Shown here piece after piece: positions 6,651 through 15,341 of a DNA stretch of 25,087 nucleotides (position 1 is the stretch's first letter; the number at the start of each line of letters is the position of its first letter). Source of the DNA: an uncultured Lachnospiraceae bacterium (GTDB lineage: Bacteria; Bacillota; Clostridia; Lachnospirales; Lachnospiraceae). Both the position numbers and the translations under genes were made by a program. Location: the NCBI GenBank assembly GCA_910589635.1, contig CAJUTD010000036.1, positions 1 to 25,087 on the forward strand. The letters run 5' to 3'. The notes under the pieces are model-generated. The model was not told the origin of the DNA. It searched no databases and worked only from the letters and a program-made list of their open reading frames with translations.

Positions 6651-6706
6651 ATCGCAATATTATGGGCGAATCATGCTCGCATGAATGAGTACATAATATC
6701 AGCGAT
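6651..6706. repeat. 56-bp palindromic repeat, copy 2, containing the alaS stop codon
   Basis: Second copy of the palindrome, preceded by CTGTCCAGCC, a variant of the CAGTTCAGCC that precedes copy 1. The minus-strand alaS stop (TGA at 6701-6699), the last codon CGC and part of the AAT codon before it lie within this repeat. The hairpin could act as the alaS 3' end structure. Confidence 0.85.
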
Positions 6707-9356
6707 TTATCTGACCTTCCAACGCTGTCTTCGCCTCCGCTATAGCGTCTTTAATTCCCGCCGGATTCTTGCCTCCCGCCTGCGCCATATTGGGGCGTCC
6801 GCCACCGCCGCCGCCAACTTTGCCGGCGATCGCCTTAATCAAGTTCCCGGCATGGGCGCCCTTATCCATAGCTCCCTGTGTGGCCATGGCGATCAAGCTC
6901 ACCTTGCCGTCATTCTCTGAAGCCAGCACGACCACGCCTTCACCCAGCTTTTCCTTAAGCTGGTCGCCCAGATCACGCAGCCCATTCATATCGACGCCTG
7001 GCACGCTTGCCGCCAAAAGTTTGACGCCGGAAACTTCACATACCTGATCCATAACGTCTCCCAGCGCGTCCTTCGCCGCCTTACTCTTCAATGACTCATT
7101 CTCTGCCTGCAAGGCTTTCATCTCTGCCATCAGATGTTCTAACTTCTCCACCAGCCCCGCCGGGGTAGTCTTAACGGTCTTTGCCGCCTGCGAAATTGAT
7201 TCTTCCAGTTTGTCATAATAAGTAAATACCGCTTTGGAGGTAAGCGCTTCAATCCTGCGCACGCCTGCGGCAACGCCTGATTCTGAAACAATCTTAAACG
7301 CGCTGATGCTGCTGGTATTGTCCACATGGGTTCCACCGCAAAGCTCAACAGAGAAATCTCCCATCTTAACAACGCGCACGGAATCTCCATATTTCTCACC
7401 AAACAGCGCCATAGCCCCGGTCTTTTTCGCTTCCTCAAGGCTCATAACCTCTGTCACTACCGGGAGAGCCGCTGCAATCTTCTCATTGACAATCGCCTCT
7501 GTCCTGGTGATTTCTTCCGGCGTCATGGCTGCAAAATGAGAAAAGTCAAAACGAAGCCTGTCCGCATTAACATCAGAACCGTGCTGCTCCACATGGCTTC
7601 CTAACACCTCGCGCAAAGCCTTCTGCAATAAATGGGTAGCGCTATGGTTCCTGCCAATGAGCGCGCGTTTCTCCTCAGCCACGGCAAGCTCAACGGTATC
7701 ACCTACCTTGAACATACCGGAAATAACTTTTCCCACATGTCCAATACGCCCGCCTCTGAGATGGATCGTGTCCTCTACTTGGAACTTATTTTCGCCTGCA
7801 CAGATTACCCCTGTATCAGCATTCTGTCCACCCATGGTAGCATAAAACGGCGTCTCTTTGACAATAATGGTTCCCTGCTCGCCGTCAGAAAGCGCCTCCG
7901 TCAACTCCGTCTCCGTCGTCAGCACTGTGATTTCAGAGCTATGCACTAAGCGGTCATAACCAACAAATTCTGAGGTAATCGCCGTGTCAATCTCATCATA
8001 GACGGTAGCGTCGGCTCCCATGTAATTCGTCTCTTTCCTGGCATTTCTCGCCTTATTGCGCTGCTCTTCCATACAGGAAGCAAAGCCCTCCTCGTCAATG
8101 GTAAAACCTTTCTCTTCTAAAATTTCCTGCGTCAAATCCATAGGGAATCCATAAGTATCGTATAACTTAAAAGCATTCTCCCCGGAAAGGACGTTCTGTC
8201 CTGTCTGCGCCATCTCCTCCTGCATCTGCGCAAGAATGCTCAACCCCTGGTCAATGGTCTTGTCAAACTTCTCTTCTTCCTGCGTCAACACCTTAAAGAT
8301 AAATTCCTTCTTCTCTTCCAATTCAGGATAGCCGTCTTTGCTCTCCGCTATCACGGTTGCGCTCAATGTCGCAAGAAATCTGTCCTTGATGCCAAGCAGC
8401 CTTCCATGGCGCGCCGCACGGCGGATCAATCGGCGCAGCACATATCCGCGCCCTTCGTTGGAGGGCATAATGCCATCAGAAATCATGAACGTCGCCGAAC
8501 GCATGTGGTCTGTAATCAGGCGGATAGACACATCGTCCAATTCTTCTGTCTGATACGCCTTGCCACAAACCTCGCATACCTTGTCCCGAATCGCTTTCAT
8601 CGTGTCAATATCAAATACAGAATTGACGTCTTGCACTACTACTGCCAAACGCTCCAGTCCCATTCCGGTATCAATGTTTTTGTTGGCAAGCTCCTCGTAA
8701 TTGCCATGCCCGTCGCCATCGAACTGTGTAAATACGTTGTTCCAGACCTCCATAAAACGGTCGCAGTCACAACCCACTTTACAATCCGGCTTACCGCAGC
8801 CATACGCTTCCCCGCGGTCATAATAAATCTCGGAACAGGGACCACAAGGACCTGCGCCGTGCTCCCAGAAATTATCACACTCACCATTTTCATCTCGGTA
8901 GAAACGCGTGATCTTCTCCGCCGGAACGCCTACTTCCTTCGTCCAGATTTCAAAGGCCTCGTCATCCTCGCCGTAAATAGAGGGATAAAGACGCTCCGGC
9001 TCCATGCCGATGACCTCTGTAAGAAACTCCCAGCTCCAGGCAATCGCCTCATGTTTAAAATAATCGCCAAAAGAAAAGTTACCCAACATCTCAAAAAATG
9101 TCAGATGCCGCGCTGTTTTACCCACATTTTCAATGTCTCCGGTACGGATACATTTTTGGCAGGTCGTCACGCGCTTCTTAGGCGGAATCTCTTGTCCGGT
9201 AAAATAAGGCTTTAACGGCGCCATGCCCGCGTTGATTAACAACAAACTGTTGTCATTGTGGGGCACCAAAGAAAAGCTCTTCATGGCAAGATGCTCCTTG
9301 CTCTCAAAAAATTCCAGATACATCCTGCGCAGTTCATTCACTCCATACTTCTTCAC
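6699..9356 (-). CDS. alaS: Alanine--tRNA ligase
   Basis: AlaS charges tRNA-Ala with alanine in the cytoplasm and hydrolyses mischarged Ser- or Gly-tRNA-Ala. All standard parts are present. The class II catalytic domain is N-terminal (KKYGVNELRRMYLEFFESK start, FFEMLGNFSFGDYFK motif). The editing domain has the metal-binding motifs HSATH (about 571-575) and CGGTH (about 673-677). A coiled segment and a C-terminal C-Ala domain with a GGGGGGRPNMAQAGG glycine-rich loop follow. I start at the GTG at 9356 (MKKYGVNELR, 885 residues), which has GGAGG nine bases upstream; the in-frame TTG at 9362 is only three bases from that site. It follows the 47-residue membrane-protein gene by 20 bases. The stop codon falls inside a palindromic repeat. 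Confidence 0.97.
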   Translation of the reverse strand: MKKYGVNELRRMYLEFFESKEHLAMKSFSLVPHNDNSLLLINAGMAPLKPYFTGQEIPPKKRVTTCQKCIRTGDIENVGKTARHLTFFEMLGNFSFGDYFKHEAIAWSWEFLTEVIGMEPERLYPSIYGEDDEAFEIWTKEVGVPAEKITRFYRDENGECDNFWEHGAGPCGPCSEIYYDRGEAYGCGKPDCKVGCDCDRFMEVWNNVFTQFDGDGHGNYEELANKNIDTGMGLERLAVVVQDVNSVFDIDTMKAIRDKVCEVCGKAYQTEELDDVSIRLITDHMRSATFMISDGIMPSNEGRGYVLRRLIRRAARHGRLLGIKDRFLATLSATVIAESKDGYPELEEKKEFIFKVLTQEEEKFDKTIDQGLSILAQMQEEMAQTGQNVLSGENAFKLYDTYGFPMDLTQEILEEKGFTIDEEGFASCMEEQRNKARNARKETNYMGADATVYDEIDTAITSEFVGYDRLVHSSEITVLTTETELTEALSDGEQGTIIVKETPFYATMGGQNADTGVICAGENKFQVEDTIHLRGGRIGHVGKVISGMFKVGDTVELAVAEEKRALIGRNHSATHLLQKALREVLGSHVEQHGSDVNADRLRFDFSHFAAMTPEEITRTEAIVNEKIAAALPVVTEVMSLEEAKKTGAMALFGEKYGDSVRVVKMGDFSVELCGGTHVDNTSSISAFKIVSESGVAAGVRRIEALTSKAVFTYYDKLEESISQAAKTVKTTPAGLVEKLEHLMAEMKALQAENESLKSKAAKDALGDVMDQVCEVSGVKLLAASVPGVDMNGLRDLGDQLKEKLGEGVVVLASENDGKVSLIAMATQGAMDKGAHAGNLIKAIAGKVGGGGGGRPNMAQAGGKNPAGIKDAIAEAKTALEGQINR

Positions 9357-9376
9357 AACCAATTTCCTCCAACTGT

Positions 9377-9520
9377 CTATTTCTCTTCCTGAATCTGTCC
9401 TGCCTTGGCATCTTTCCTGCCGCGCAATGCTTTACCAAGGAAAATTCCCGCCAAAGCCACTGCCGCAAACAAAACAAACTTCACTGCATACTGTAAAAGA
9501 CTGGCAAAAAACACGTTCAT
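9377..9520 (-). CDS. 47-residue single-pass membrane protein, unknown function
   Basis: A short frame (MNVFFASLLQYAVKFVLF...) encodes one hydrophobic helix over about residues 4-29, ending in AGIFLGKALRGRK. A charged tail follows (KDAKAGQIQEEK), which suggests an inner-membrane protein with its basic C-terminus in the cytoplasm. The ATG at 9520 has GGGAGG directly upstream, and the gene sits 24 bases after the MBL-fold gene and 20 bases before alaS, as expected for a translated member of that unit. I do not recognise a function. Confidence 0.72.
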   Translation of the reverse strand: MNVFFASLLQYAVKFVLFAAVALAGIFLGKALRGRKDAKAGQIQEEK

Positions 9521-9544
9521 GCACCTCCCACTTCTATCATTTAA

Positions 9545-10381
9545 CTAATTTCTCTGCCTCCAGAATGAGGCCCCGGTCCTTTTACTTCTTGGGCTGTCTA
9601 TCCCAAGAAACCCTCTAACTTCATTTTCCTCCAACGCAAGCGACTGGTTTTCCCTGTCAAACAACAGAATGCGGCCGCGAACCTGCTCATTCCCGATTCT
9701 GTCTTGGTATTCTTGCACCAGCTCATATCGTTTCCACAAATGCATAGGAACCACATACCCGCTGCTTATTTGCTGCATGAAATAATCAATTCCCAGAAAT
9801 TTATCCCCTTCTTGCCTGGGATCCACTACCACGAAGGAAACATCCGGGTTTCTGTGTGACAGAAGGTCAATCTGACGCTTATACGTCGCTTCCTGATAAA
9901 GATTAAACGCATCCGTCTCTCCTTCCCACCGCCACCAGTTTAAATCTCCTGCGTGATAAATCACCTTATCGGAAATTGTCACCAGAAAAGCAACGCCACT
10001 GTCTGTAGAGAGCAGCGTCTCCACAGAAAGGCCGCCAATCTCATGCTTCTCCCCGGGCTTAACATAAGTGATCTTCTCCTTGATGTCCTCGCCAAACCCC
10101 AGCCGTTTCAGCACGGAATTACCGAGCTTTTTCTTCACCTCCTTAGCAAAAATATAGTGGATATGTGGGTATTGCCGGCTCCATGTAAGGACTTCTGTAT
10201 CAAAATGATCCCTATGGCTGTGGCTGGCAAACACATAAATCTCCGTCTCTGCCGGATACCCCGGCAGCTCGCCATGATATTCACACGACGGAAGCCCTTT
10301 GCCATTAAAATAATCAAACACCAGCGCTTTCCCATCTGCTTCCACGCAGAAGGTACTGTGATGAATATAAGTAATCTTCAT
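9545..10381 (-). CDS. MBL-fold metallo-hydrolase, UlaG/YtkL-like
   Basis: The 278-residue protein has the metallo-beta-lactamase fold signature. It begins MKITYIHHSTFCVEADGKAL, typical of the UlaG-like branch, and has the metal-binding motif SHSHRDH at about residues 53-59, YHAGDLNWW at about 141-149 and a late PMHLWKRYE with a further His. No signal peptide is visible, so it is cytoplasmic. Substrate cannot be inferred; relatives include L-ascorbate-6-phosphate lactonase and many uncharacterised hydrolases. AAAGGA precedes the ATG, and a good sigma-A promoter lies about 30 bases upstream. It appears to be the first gene of a unit with the small membrane protein and alaS. Confidence 0.85.
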   Translation of the reverse strand: MKITYIHHSTFCVEADGKALVFDYFNGKGLPSCEYHGELPGYPAETEIYVFASHSHRDHFDTEVLTWSRQYPHIHYIFAKEVKKKLGNSVLKRLGFGEDIKEKITYVKPGEKHEIGGLSVETLLSTDSGVAFLVTISDKVIYHAGDLNWWRWEGETDAFNLYQEATYKRQIDLLSHRNPDVSFVVVDPRQEGDKFLGIDYFMQQISSGYVVPMHLWKRYELVQEYQDRIGNEQVRGRILLFDRENQSLALEENEVRGFLGIDSPRSKRTGASFWRQRN

Positions 10382-10411
10382 AATTGTCCTTTCATCAATA
10401 GCCTCTTTTTT

Positions 10412-10440
10412 ATTGTAATTGCCGACACCCTAAAAGTCAA
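10412..10440 (-). promoter_or_regulatory. Sigma-A promoter of the MBL-small protein-alaS unit
   Basis: On the minus strand TTGACT (10440-10435), 17 bases, TACAAT (10417-10412). The predicted start near 10405 leaves a leader of about 24 bases before the MBL gene, too short for a T-box or other riboswitch. It lies just eight bases past the stop of the LRR gene. Confidence 0.75.
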
Positions 10441-10447
10441 TGAAAGT

Positions 10448-13228
10448 TTATCTCTTCACCTTCACTTTCGCACCTATTCCTTTTGCCCGCAACATCTTCT
10501 TATATGCAGACAGCTTGCTCTTTGGCGCTTTCACCGTCGCCTTTGCGTAAATGCCTTTAAACGCGTTACTGCCCACATTCTTACTTGTCAGCTTTTGTGA
10601 CTTGATGGCAATGGTTTTTAAACGTTTGCATCCATAGAATGCGCTCTTGCCTATTTTCTTTACTTTCGCCGGAATCGTTACATTTGCAAGCCTGCTGCAT
10701 TTATAAAATGCTTTATCTCCAATTACAGTGACATTGCTGCCGACTGTCACCGCTTGCAGCCGCCCGCAGCCGCTAAACGCCCCTTCACCAATCGTTTGGA
10801 TAAACTTGCCGCATATGACTTTCTTTAACTGTTTCTGATTCTTAAAGGCATTTTTATTGATAGATGTTATCTTATATGATTTCCCATTCACTTTTATCGT
10901 ATTAGGAATCTTTAAAGTTCCCCTCGCATGTTTTTTATCAACTGCTGTTAATGCAGCCTCCTTCTTGCTAAGCACAACTGTCAGTCCGCTTTTCTTATCA
11001 AAATACTTTTTCTTCCTGCTATCCGTCGGCTTATTACTTCCCTGATTACCGTCTCCGGTTCCCCCTTGCGTGGAACCCGTTTTAACAGTAATGGTAATCA
11101 CGGCGCTTCCATCAAGATAATTTTCCGTCCCTTTTACACGTACGGTAATTTTCGCTGTCCCCGCGGCAATTCCCTTAATCACCCCTTCGCTGTCAACCTT
11201 GGCCACTGCCGAATTGCTTGAGGTGAACGTACAGTCCGATAGACGAATATATTCTCCATTCACTGTCACACGGTAGATTTCCGTCTCATTATTTACTTTA
11301 ATTTCAGGTTCAAGCACATATGCCCTGACATTCTGTTTCGCCTTATCAATCGTAAATGCCGCCGAAATTTCCCCAAAATAAGAGCCAATCCCCAGCACCG
11401 TTATCTTGGCGGCGCCCACCTCTTTATTATCCGCATAAACAACCGTATAATCTTTATTTTCCGTCAACTTGGTTCCATCTATTCTCACGGTAACCCCCGG
11501 AGTAATATAACCTCCTGTATAAACAAAACTGTCCCCCGCCAAAGTAAGGACTCCATGTTCCATGGAGGTTCCTTTTGTTCCTGCCCACGGCTGCCAGATT
11601 ACGGTCCCGCCATGGCTTTCCAACGCCTGCTGCGTCCAGGTATCGTTATGTTCCATATAATAAGCCTGTAAACTGCACCCCTTAAATACATCATCGTAAA
11701 ACGTTCCCTCAGCGGTATCGCCAAATTCCGGCGCGTCTCCCATAAAAAAAATATGTTTTAATTGATGACAATAAGTAAATGCAAACGCCCCCACTGACTT
11801 CACGGAAGCCGGGATTGTGATTGTAGAAAGTTTACTGTTGGAACGGAAACAATGCATACCGATCCTTTGAAGGCCCTCTCCTTTTATGGACACCTTCGAC
11901 AATTGTTCACAGTTTCCAAACGCGCCTTCTCCCATTTCTGTAACAGACTGCGGAATCACAATCTGTTTGAGATTTTCATTGAAATAAAACGCATAATCCG
12001 CTATCTTTGTCACCGTGGAAGGAATCGTTACATTGCCCATTACCGGGCAGGTTATCAGCGTACTCCCATCTTTGCTGTAAATGACCTGTCCTTCTTCTTT
12101 GTAAGCTCCGTTTTCCTTCGCTACTGAAATGTCCGTCAGTTTCCCACAACTCGCAAAAACAGACTTGCCAATATGCGTGACGGAAGCCGGAATTGAGATA
12201 CGCGTCAATTCCCCGCAGCCGGAAAACGCAAAATTGCCAATCTCTTCTAGCGTATCCGGCAGCTCAATTTCTGAAAATTTCTTACTCTTGAAGGCTCCTT
12301 CGGCAATTTTAGCTACTTTTCTCCCGTTTATCTCCTTCGGCACATTAAGCGCGCCGGAAGTGTCCTGCCCATCATACTGATAGACCACAAGGTTGCCGGA
12401 TGAAATATAATAACTGAACAGGGAATCCCGCTCTTTGACGTCATAAGGACGGTAGCCATTCACTTTATCCATAGAATATCCCGCTTCCAGCTCGTAATAC
12501 ACGCCATTTAGCTCCGCCATGGCATTCATGTGCCCGCTGCCTGCACCGGGGTCCTTATTGCCATTTCTGACCCATGCCTTAATCCCCATCTTCTCACATA
12601 ACGTAGTGATTGCACTGGTGCTTGCCCAGCAATCCCCACTGCCATAGATAATCATAGAATACACGCCGGAATAAGAAGCCGAGTATTCATAGCTTGCCGG
12701 AAACCGGGCCACTGCCTCCATAATTTCTCTGTCCGTCATGCCCTCTTTCATGTTTTCCCTAATGTATGCATCCATGACTGCGTCGCCATAAGTAACCGTA
12801 TAATCTGCCACCCGCACCATAACCGTGTATGTCCTATCCGCTGTCTTAACCTCAATGCTCGTATCACCGCTTTCTATCGTATAATAGTCATACGCCTCCC
12901 CTTCGGGGACGGAAGTGCTGTAGCCCGGATATTTCTTCCAATAAGTATATTTGGGGGTCACAAGCCCCGTTTGTGAAACCTTCGCCGATTCCCCACTAAT
13001 GATACGATAGCTTGCTTTTCCCGCGCCGCCTGCTGGAATCTGATAACTTTGAGGCAGATCAGCCGGTATACTTATTTTTTCCCGGACATCACTGTCCAAT
13101 CCATATATTGTCACATTTGGGGCCGTCTCTTTGGCTTGTGCACATAGCGGAACGAAAGCCAGAAACAGCAAGAACACAAAGAAAAACGTTCCCTTTTTCC
13201 ACATGCTGCTTTCTCTAATATTTGCCAT
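10448..13228 (-). CDS. Secreted transglutaminase-like / BspA-type leucine-rich-repeat protein
   Basis: The 926-residue secreted protein has a signal peptide (about residues 1-32, AQA before the likely cut). A transglutaminase-like domain spans about 145-250, with Cys200 in GSGDCWA and His233 in GHMNAMAELNG; the third position reads ELEAG, so the usual Asp appears to be Glu. A first block of LRR_5 (BspA-type) repeats runs about 300-500 (IPASVTHIGKSVFASCGKL pattern). A YDG/MBG-like beta domain covers about 555-635 and a Big_2 Ig-like domain about 650-716. A Gly/Ser/Asn linker leads to a second LRR_5 block at about 775-895 and a very basic C-terminus. No LPXTG motif or membrane anchor is seen, so attachment may rely on the Lys-rich tail. 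AGGAGG lies 7 bases before the ATG. Probably a surface adhesin or matrix-binding protein; the substrate is unknown. Confidence 0.87.
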   Translation of the reverse strand: MANIRESSMWKKGTFFFVFLLFLAFVPLCAQAKETAPNVTIYGLDSDVREKISIPADLPQSYQIPAGGAGKASYRIISGESAKVSQTGLVTPKYTYWKKYPGYSTSVPEGEAYDYYTIESGDTSIEVKTADRTYTVMVRVADYTVTYGDAVMDAYIRENMKEGMTDREIMEAVARFPASYEYSASYSGVYSMIIYGSGDCWASTSAITTLCEKMGIKAWVRNGNKDPGAGSGHMNAMAELNGVYYELEAGYSMDKVNGYRPYDVKERDSLFSYYISSGNLVVYQYDGQDTSGALNVPKEINGRKVAKIAEGAFKSKKFSEIELPDTLEEIGNFAFSGCGELTRISIPASVTHIGKSVFASCGKLTDISVAKENGAYKEEGQVIYSKDGSTLITCPVMGNVTIPSTVTKIADYAFYFNENLKQIVIPQSVTEMGEGAFGNCEQLSKVSIKGEGLQRIGMHCFRSNSKLSTITIPASVKSVGAFAFTYCHQLKHIFFMGDAPEFGDTAEGTFYDDVFKGCSLQAYYMEHNDTWTQQALESHGGTVIWQPWAGTKGTSMEHGVLTLAGDSFVYTGGYITPGVTVRIDGTKLTENKDYTVVYADNKEVGAAKITVLGIGSYFGEISAAFTIDKAKQNVRAYVLEPEIKVNNETEIYRVTVNGEYIRLSDCTFTSSNSAVAKVDSEGVIKGIAAGTAKITVRVKGTENYLDGSAVITITVKTGSTQGGTGDGNQGSNKPTDSRKKKYFDKKSGLTVVLSKKEAALTAVDKKHARGTLKIPNTIKVNGKSYKITSINKNAFKNQKQLKKVICGKFIQTIGEGAFSGCGRLQAVTVGSNVTVIGDKAFYKCSRLANVTIPAKVKKIGKSAFYGCKRLKTIAIKSQKLTSKNVGSNAFKGIYAKATVKAPKSKLSAYKKMLRAKGIGAKVKVKR

Positions 13229-13276
13229 TTCTAGTCCTCCTTCTTATATGTTTTCATAATCTGTCCAGCAACAAGT

Positions 13277-13347
13277 CAAATACCCCATCCCTTGAGGCAT
13301 GACTTAGCTTCTTTTTAGCAAGACCGCCCCAAGGGGCGGGGTATTTG
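13277..13347. repeat. CAAATACCCC/GGGGTATTTG inverted repeat with inner GC palindrome
   Basis: CAAATACCCC (13277-13286) pairs perfectly with GGGGTATTTG (13338-13347). Within it lies the 16-bp perfect palindrome CCGCCCCAAGGGGCGG (13324-13339), which shares GG with the outer right arm. On the minus strand this palindrome lies downstream of etfA and is followed by TCTTGCT, so it may end the butyrate operon transcript, though the T-run is weak. Related GTCAAAT...CCCC sequence recurs at 23124-23153, and GTCAAATATCC at about 13380-13390 beside CCATGCAAGCATGG. The 205-base gap 13229-13433 holds no gene. Confidence 0.6.
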
Positions 13348-13433
13348 CACCCACAGGGCACTTACCCTCGCGGCATTCGTCAAATATCCATGCAAGCATG
13401 GCTATTTTCCTCATTGCTCGCGGGAATCAGTTC

Positions 13434-14480
13434 TTATTCAGCCATCTCCGCTTTTAATGCCTCTGTCAGAGCTGGAACAATCTTGTTCAAATCTCCAACA
13501 ACGCCGTAATCAGCTACATCAAAGATAGGCGCGTCTTCATCTTTATTGATGGCAACGATGATGTCGGCTTCTTCCATACCTGCAACGTGCTGGATTGCGC
13601 CGGAGATACCAATTGCAAAATATACGTTCGGACGTACGGTCTTTCCAGTCTGCCCTACCTGTAAATCCTGCGGCAGCCATCCATTTTCAACAACTGCACG
13701 GGAGCAGCTTACCGTTCCACCAAGCACTGCTGCTAAATCTTTTAACAACTGGAAGTTCTCTGCACTTCCTACGCCACGGCCGCCAGATACGAGAATCTTT
13801 GCCTCCATGATATCCTCTGTCTCTTTGACAGCTTTCACGATGTTTAAGATTTCAACATATTTATCGTCCGGGGTAAATCCTGGATTGTATTCAATAATAT
13901 TGGCCTTTGCACCCTTAATCGGGTCAATCTTCTGCATTACGCCAGGACGTACGGTTGCCATCTGCGGACGGTTATCCGGGCATGCAATCGTTGCGATTGT
14001 GTTGCCGCCAAATGCAGGACGAGTCATCAGAAGCTGATTATGTTTCTGCTCGTCTTCTTTGCCAGGAACTGGATTAAGTGGGAAGTCACCAATCTCCAGT
14101 ACCGTACAGTCTGCTGTCAGACCAGTTTTTACTCTCGCGGAAACACGAGGACCTAAATCACGTCCGATAGCCGTAGCGCCTACCAGCATAATCTCCGGTT
14201 TGTACTCATTGATAACAGATGCAAGCGCATGTGTATACGGCTCTGTTCTGTACTCCTTCAACTCTGGATCATCCACTACGATTACTTTGTCTGCGCCATA
14301 CTCTGCCAGCTGATCTGCCAGACCCTTTACGTCAGAACCAATCAATACGGCTGTCACGTCAGTATCTAAATCTTTTGCTAAGTCTTTTGCCTTGCCAAGC
14401 AGCTCAAAAGCAATTCCGCTTAATTCGTTATCTACCTGCTGTGCATAGACATATACTCCTTTATATGCTTCTAAACCCAT
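13434..14480 (-). CDS. etfA: Electron transfer flavoprotein, alpha subunit
   Basis: EtfA pairs with EtfB to carry electrons to butyryl-CoA dehydrogenase; in butyrate-forming clostridia the Bcd-EtfAB complex bifurcates electrons from NADH to crotonyl-CoA and ferredoxin. The C-terminal FAD-binding domain is complete: SGGRGVGSAENFQLL, then SRAVVENGWLPQDLQVGQTG, then YFAIGISGAIQHVAGM and AINKDEDAPIFDVADYG. I start at the ATG at 14480 (MGLEAYKGVYVYAQQ, 348 residues), supported by GGTGA just upstream. GTG codons at 14489 and 14492, nearer an AAAGGA, are alternatives that add three or four residues. It is the last gene of the butyrate cluster, 22 bases after etfB. Confidence 0.95.
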   Translation of the reverse strand: MGLEAYKGVYVYAQQVDNELSGIAFELLGKAKDLAKDLDTDVTAVLIGSDVKGLADQLAEYGADKVIVVDDPELKEYRTEPYTHALASVINEYKPEIMLVGATAIGRDLGPRVSARVKTGLTADCTVLEIGDFPLNPVPGKEDEQKHNQLLMTRPAFGGNTIATIACPDNRPQMATVRPGVMQKIDPIKGAKANIIEYNPGFTPDDKYVEILNIVKAVKETEDIMEAKILVSGGRGVGSAENFQLLKDLAAVLGGTVSCSRAVVENGWLPQDLQVGQTGKTVRPNVYFAIGISGAIQHVAGMEEADIIVAINKDEDAPIFDVADYGVVGDLNKIVPALTEALKAEMAE

Positions 14481-14502
14481 TATTTTCACCACTTTCCTTT
14501 TA

Positions 14503-15288
14503 TTAGATTACATGTTTCTCTTTCATCTTGCCAACGATATAAGCAACTGCATCTTCCGGTGTATCAGGAACAACTTTCTCACCAGCGCCCTTCTTCACTT
14601 TATCAGATGCCTTTGCAATCTTGGTCGGAGAACCCTTTAAACCAAGATCAGAGTCATCTACATCTTTCAGGTCTGGTCTGCCCCATACAGTTACTTCTTT
14701 GTCATAAGCCTCAAAAATGCCGCCTGGCGTCATATAGCGCGGCTCATTTAACTCGGAAAGAGCAGTAATCAAGCAAGGCATTTTAGCCTTTACTTCATGG
14801 TATCTGTCTTCATACTGACGCTGAACGATTACATGATCGCCGTCAATCTTGATATCCTGTGCATAGGAAATAACTGGAATATTCAGATGCTCAGAAATCT
14901 GCGGTCCTACCTGTGCGGTATCGCCGTCAATTGCCTGACGTCCAGTAATAATTAAATCATATTCCAGATTACGGATTGCGCCTGCAATTGTAGTGGAAGT
15001 AGCCCATGTATCAGCTCCGCCCAATACTCTGTCCGTTACAAGAACGCCCTTGTCTGCGCCCATTGCCATTGCCTCACGAAGCACTTCGTCTGCCTTCGGA
15101 AGTCCCATGGTAAGTACTGTAACTTCTGCGCCATACTGTTCTTTTAATCTCAATGCTGCTTCCAGTCCGGCTTTATCGTCTGGATTCATAATGGTAAGCA
15201 TTGCACCTCTGTCCAGAGTACCGTCTGGATTGAATTTTACTCCGCCTTTGGTATCTGGCACCTGCTTTATACATACAACGATTTTCAC
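14503..15288 (-). CDS. etfB: Electron transfer flavoprotein, beta subunit
   Basis: EtfB is the partner of EtfA in the Bcd-EtfAB complex. The 261-residue protein opens with MKIVVCIKQVPDT and contains VLTMGLPKADEVLREAMAMGAD, DLIITGRQAIDGDTAQVGP (the nucleotide-binding segment) and LITALSELNEPRYMTPGGI, all hallmarks of clostridial EtfB. The start is GTG at 15288 with AGGAG nine bases upstream. It follows bcd by 90 bases, and that gap contains a hairpin (15342-15372). Membership of the bifurcating EtfAB group is inference from the adjacent bcd and family knowledge. Confidence 0.96.
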   Translation of the reverse strand: MKIVVCIKQVPDTKGGVKFNPDGTLDRGAMLTIMNPDDKAGLEAALRLKEQYGAEVTVLTMGLPKADEVLREAMAMGADKGVLVTDRVLGGADTWATSTTIAGAIRNLEYDLIITGRQAIDGDTAQVGPQISEHLNIPVISYAQDIKIDGDHVIVQRQYEDRYHEVKAKMPCLITALSELNEPRYMTPGGIFEAYDKEVTVWGRPDLKDVDDSDLGLKGSPTKIAKASDKVKKGAGEKVVPDTPEDAVAYIVGKMKEKHVI

Positions 15289-15341
15289 GGTAATTCACTC
15301 CTTATGTTTTATTGTTTTTTAATTTCATGCGTTGACCGCCC

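Noticed and set aside
6476..6706. Two palindromic repeats as a mini CRISPR array
   Set aside because: Only two copies, each itself a long imperfect palindrome of 56 bp, a 119-bp interval with its own structure, and no cas genes nearby.
8406..9215. 269-residue plus-strand open frame opposite alaS
   Set aside because: It lies entirely antisense to the well-conserved alaS catalytic domain, has no ribosome binding site of note and no recognisable domain; it is a shadow frame.
9357..9362. TTG at 9362 as the alaS start
   Set aside because: It is only three bases from GGAGG; the GTG at 9356 has proper spacing and gives the usual MKKYGVNELR beginning.
10382..10447. T-box or other riboswitch controlling the alaS unit
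   Set aside because: The gap is 66 bases, filled by a sigma-A promoter and a short leader; no T-box sequence or room for one.
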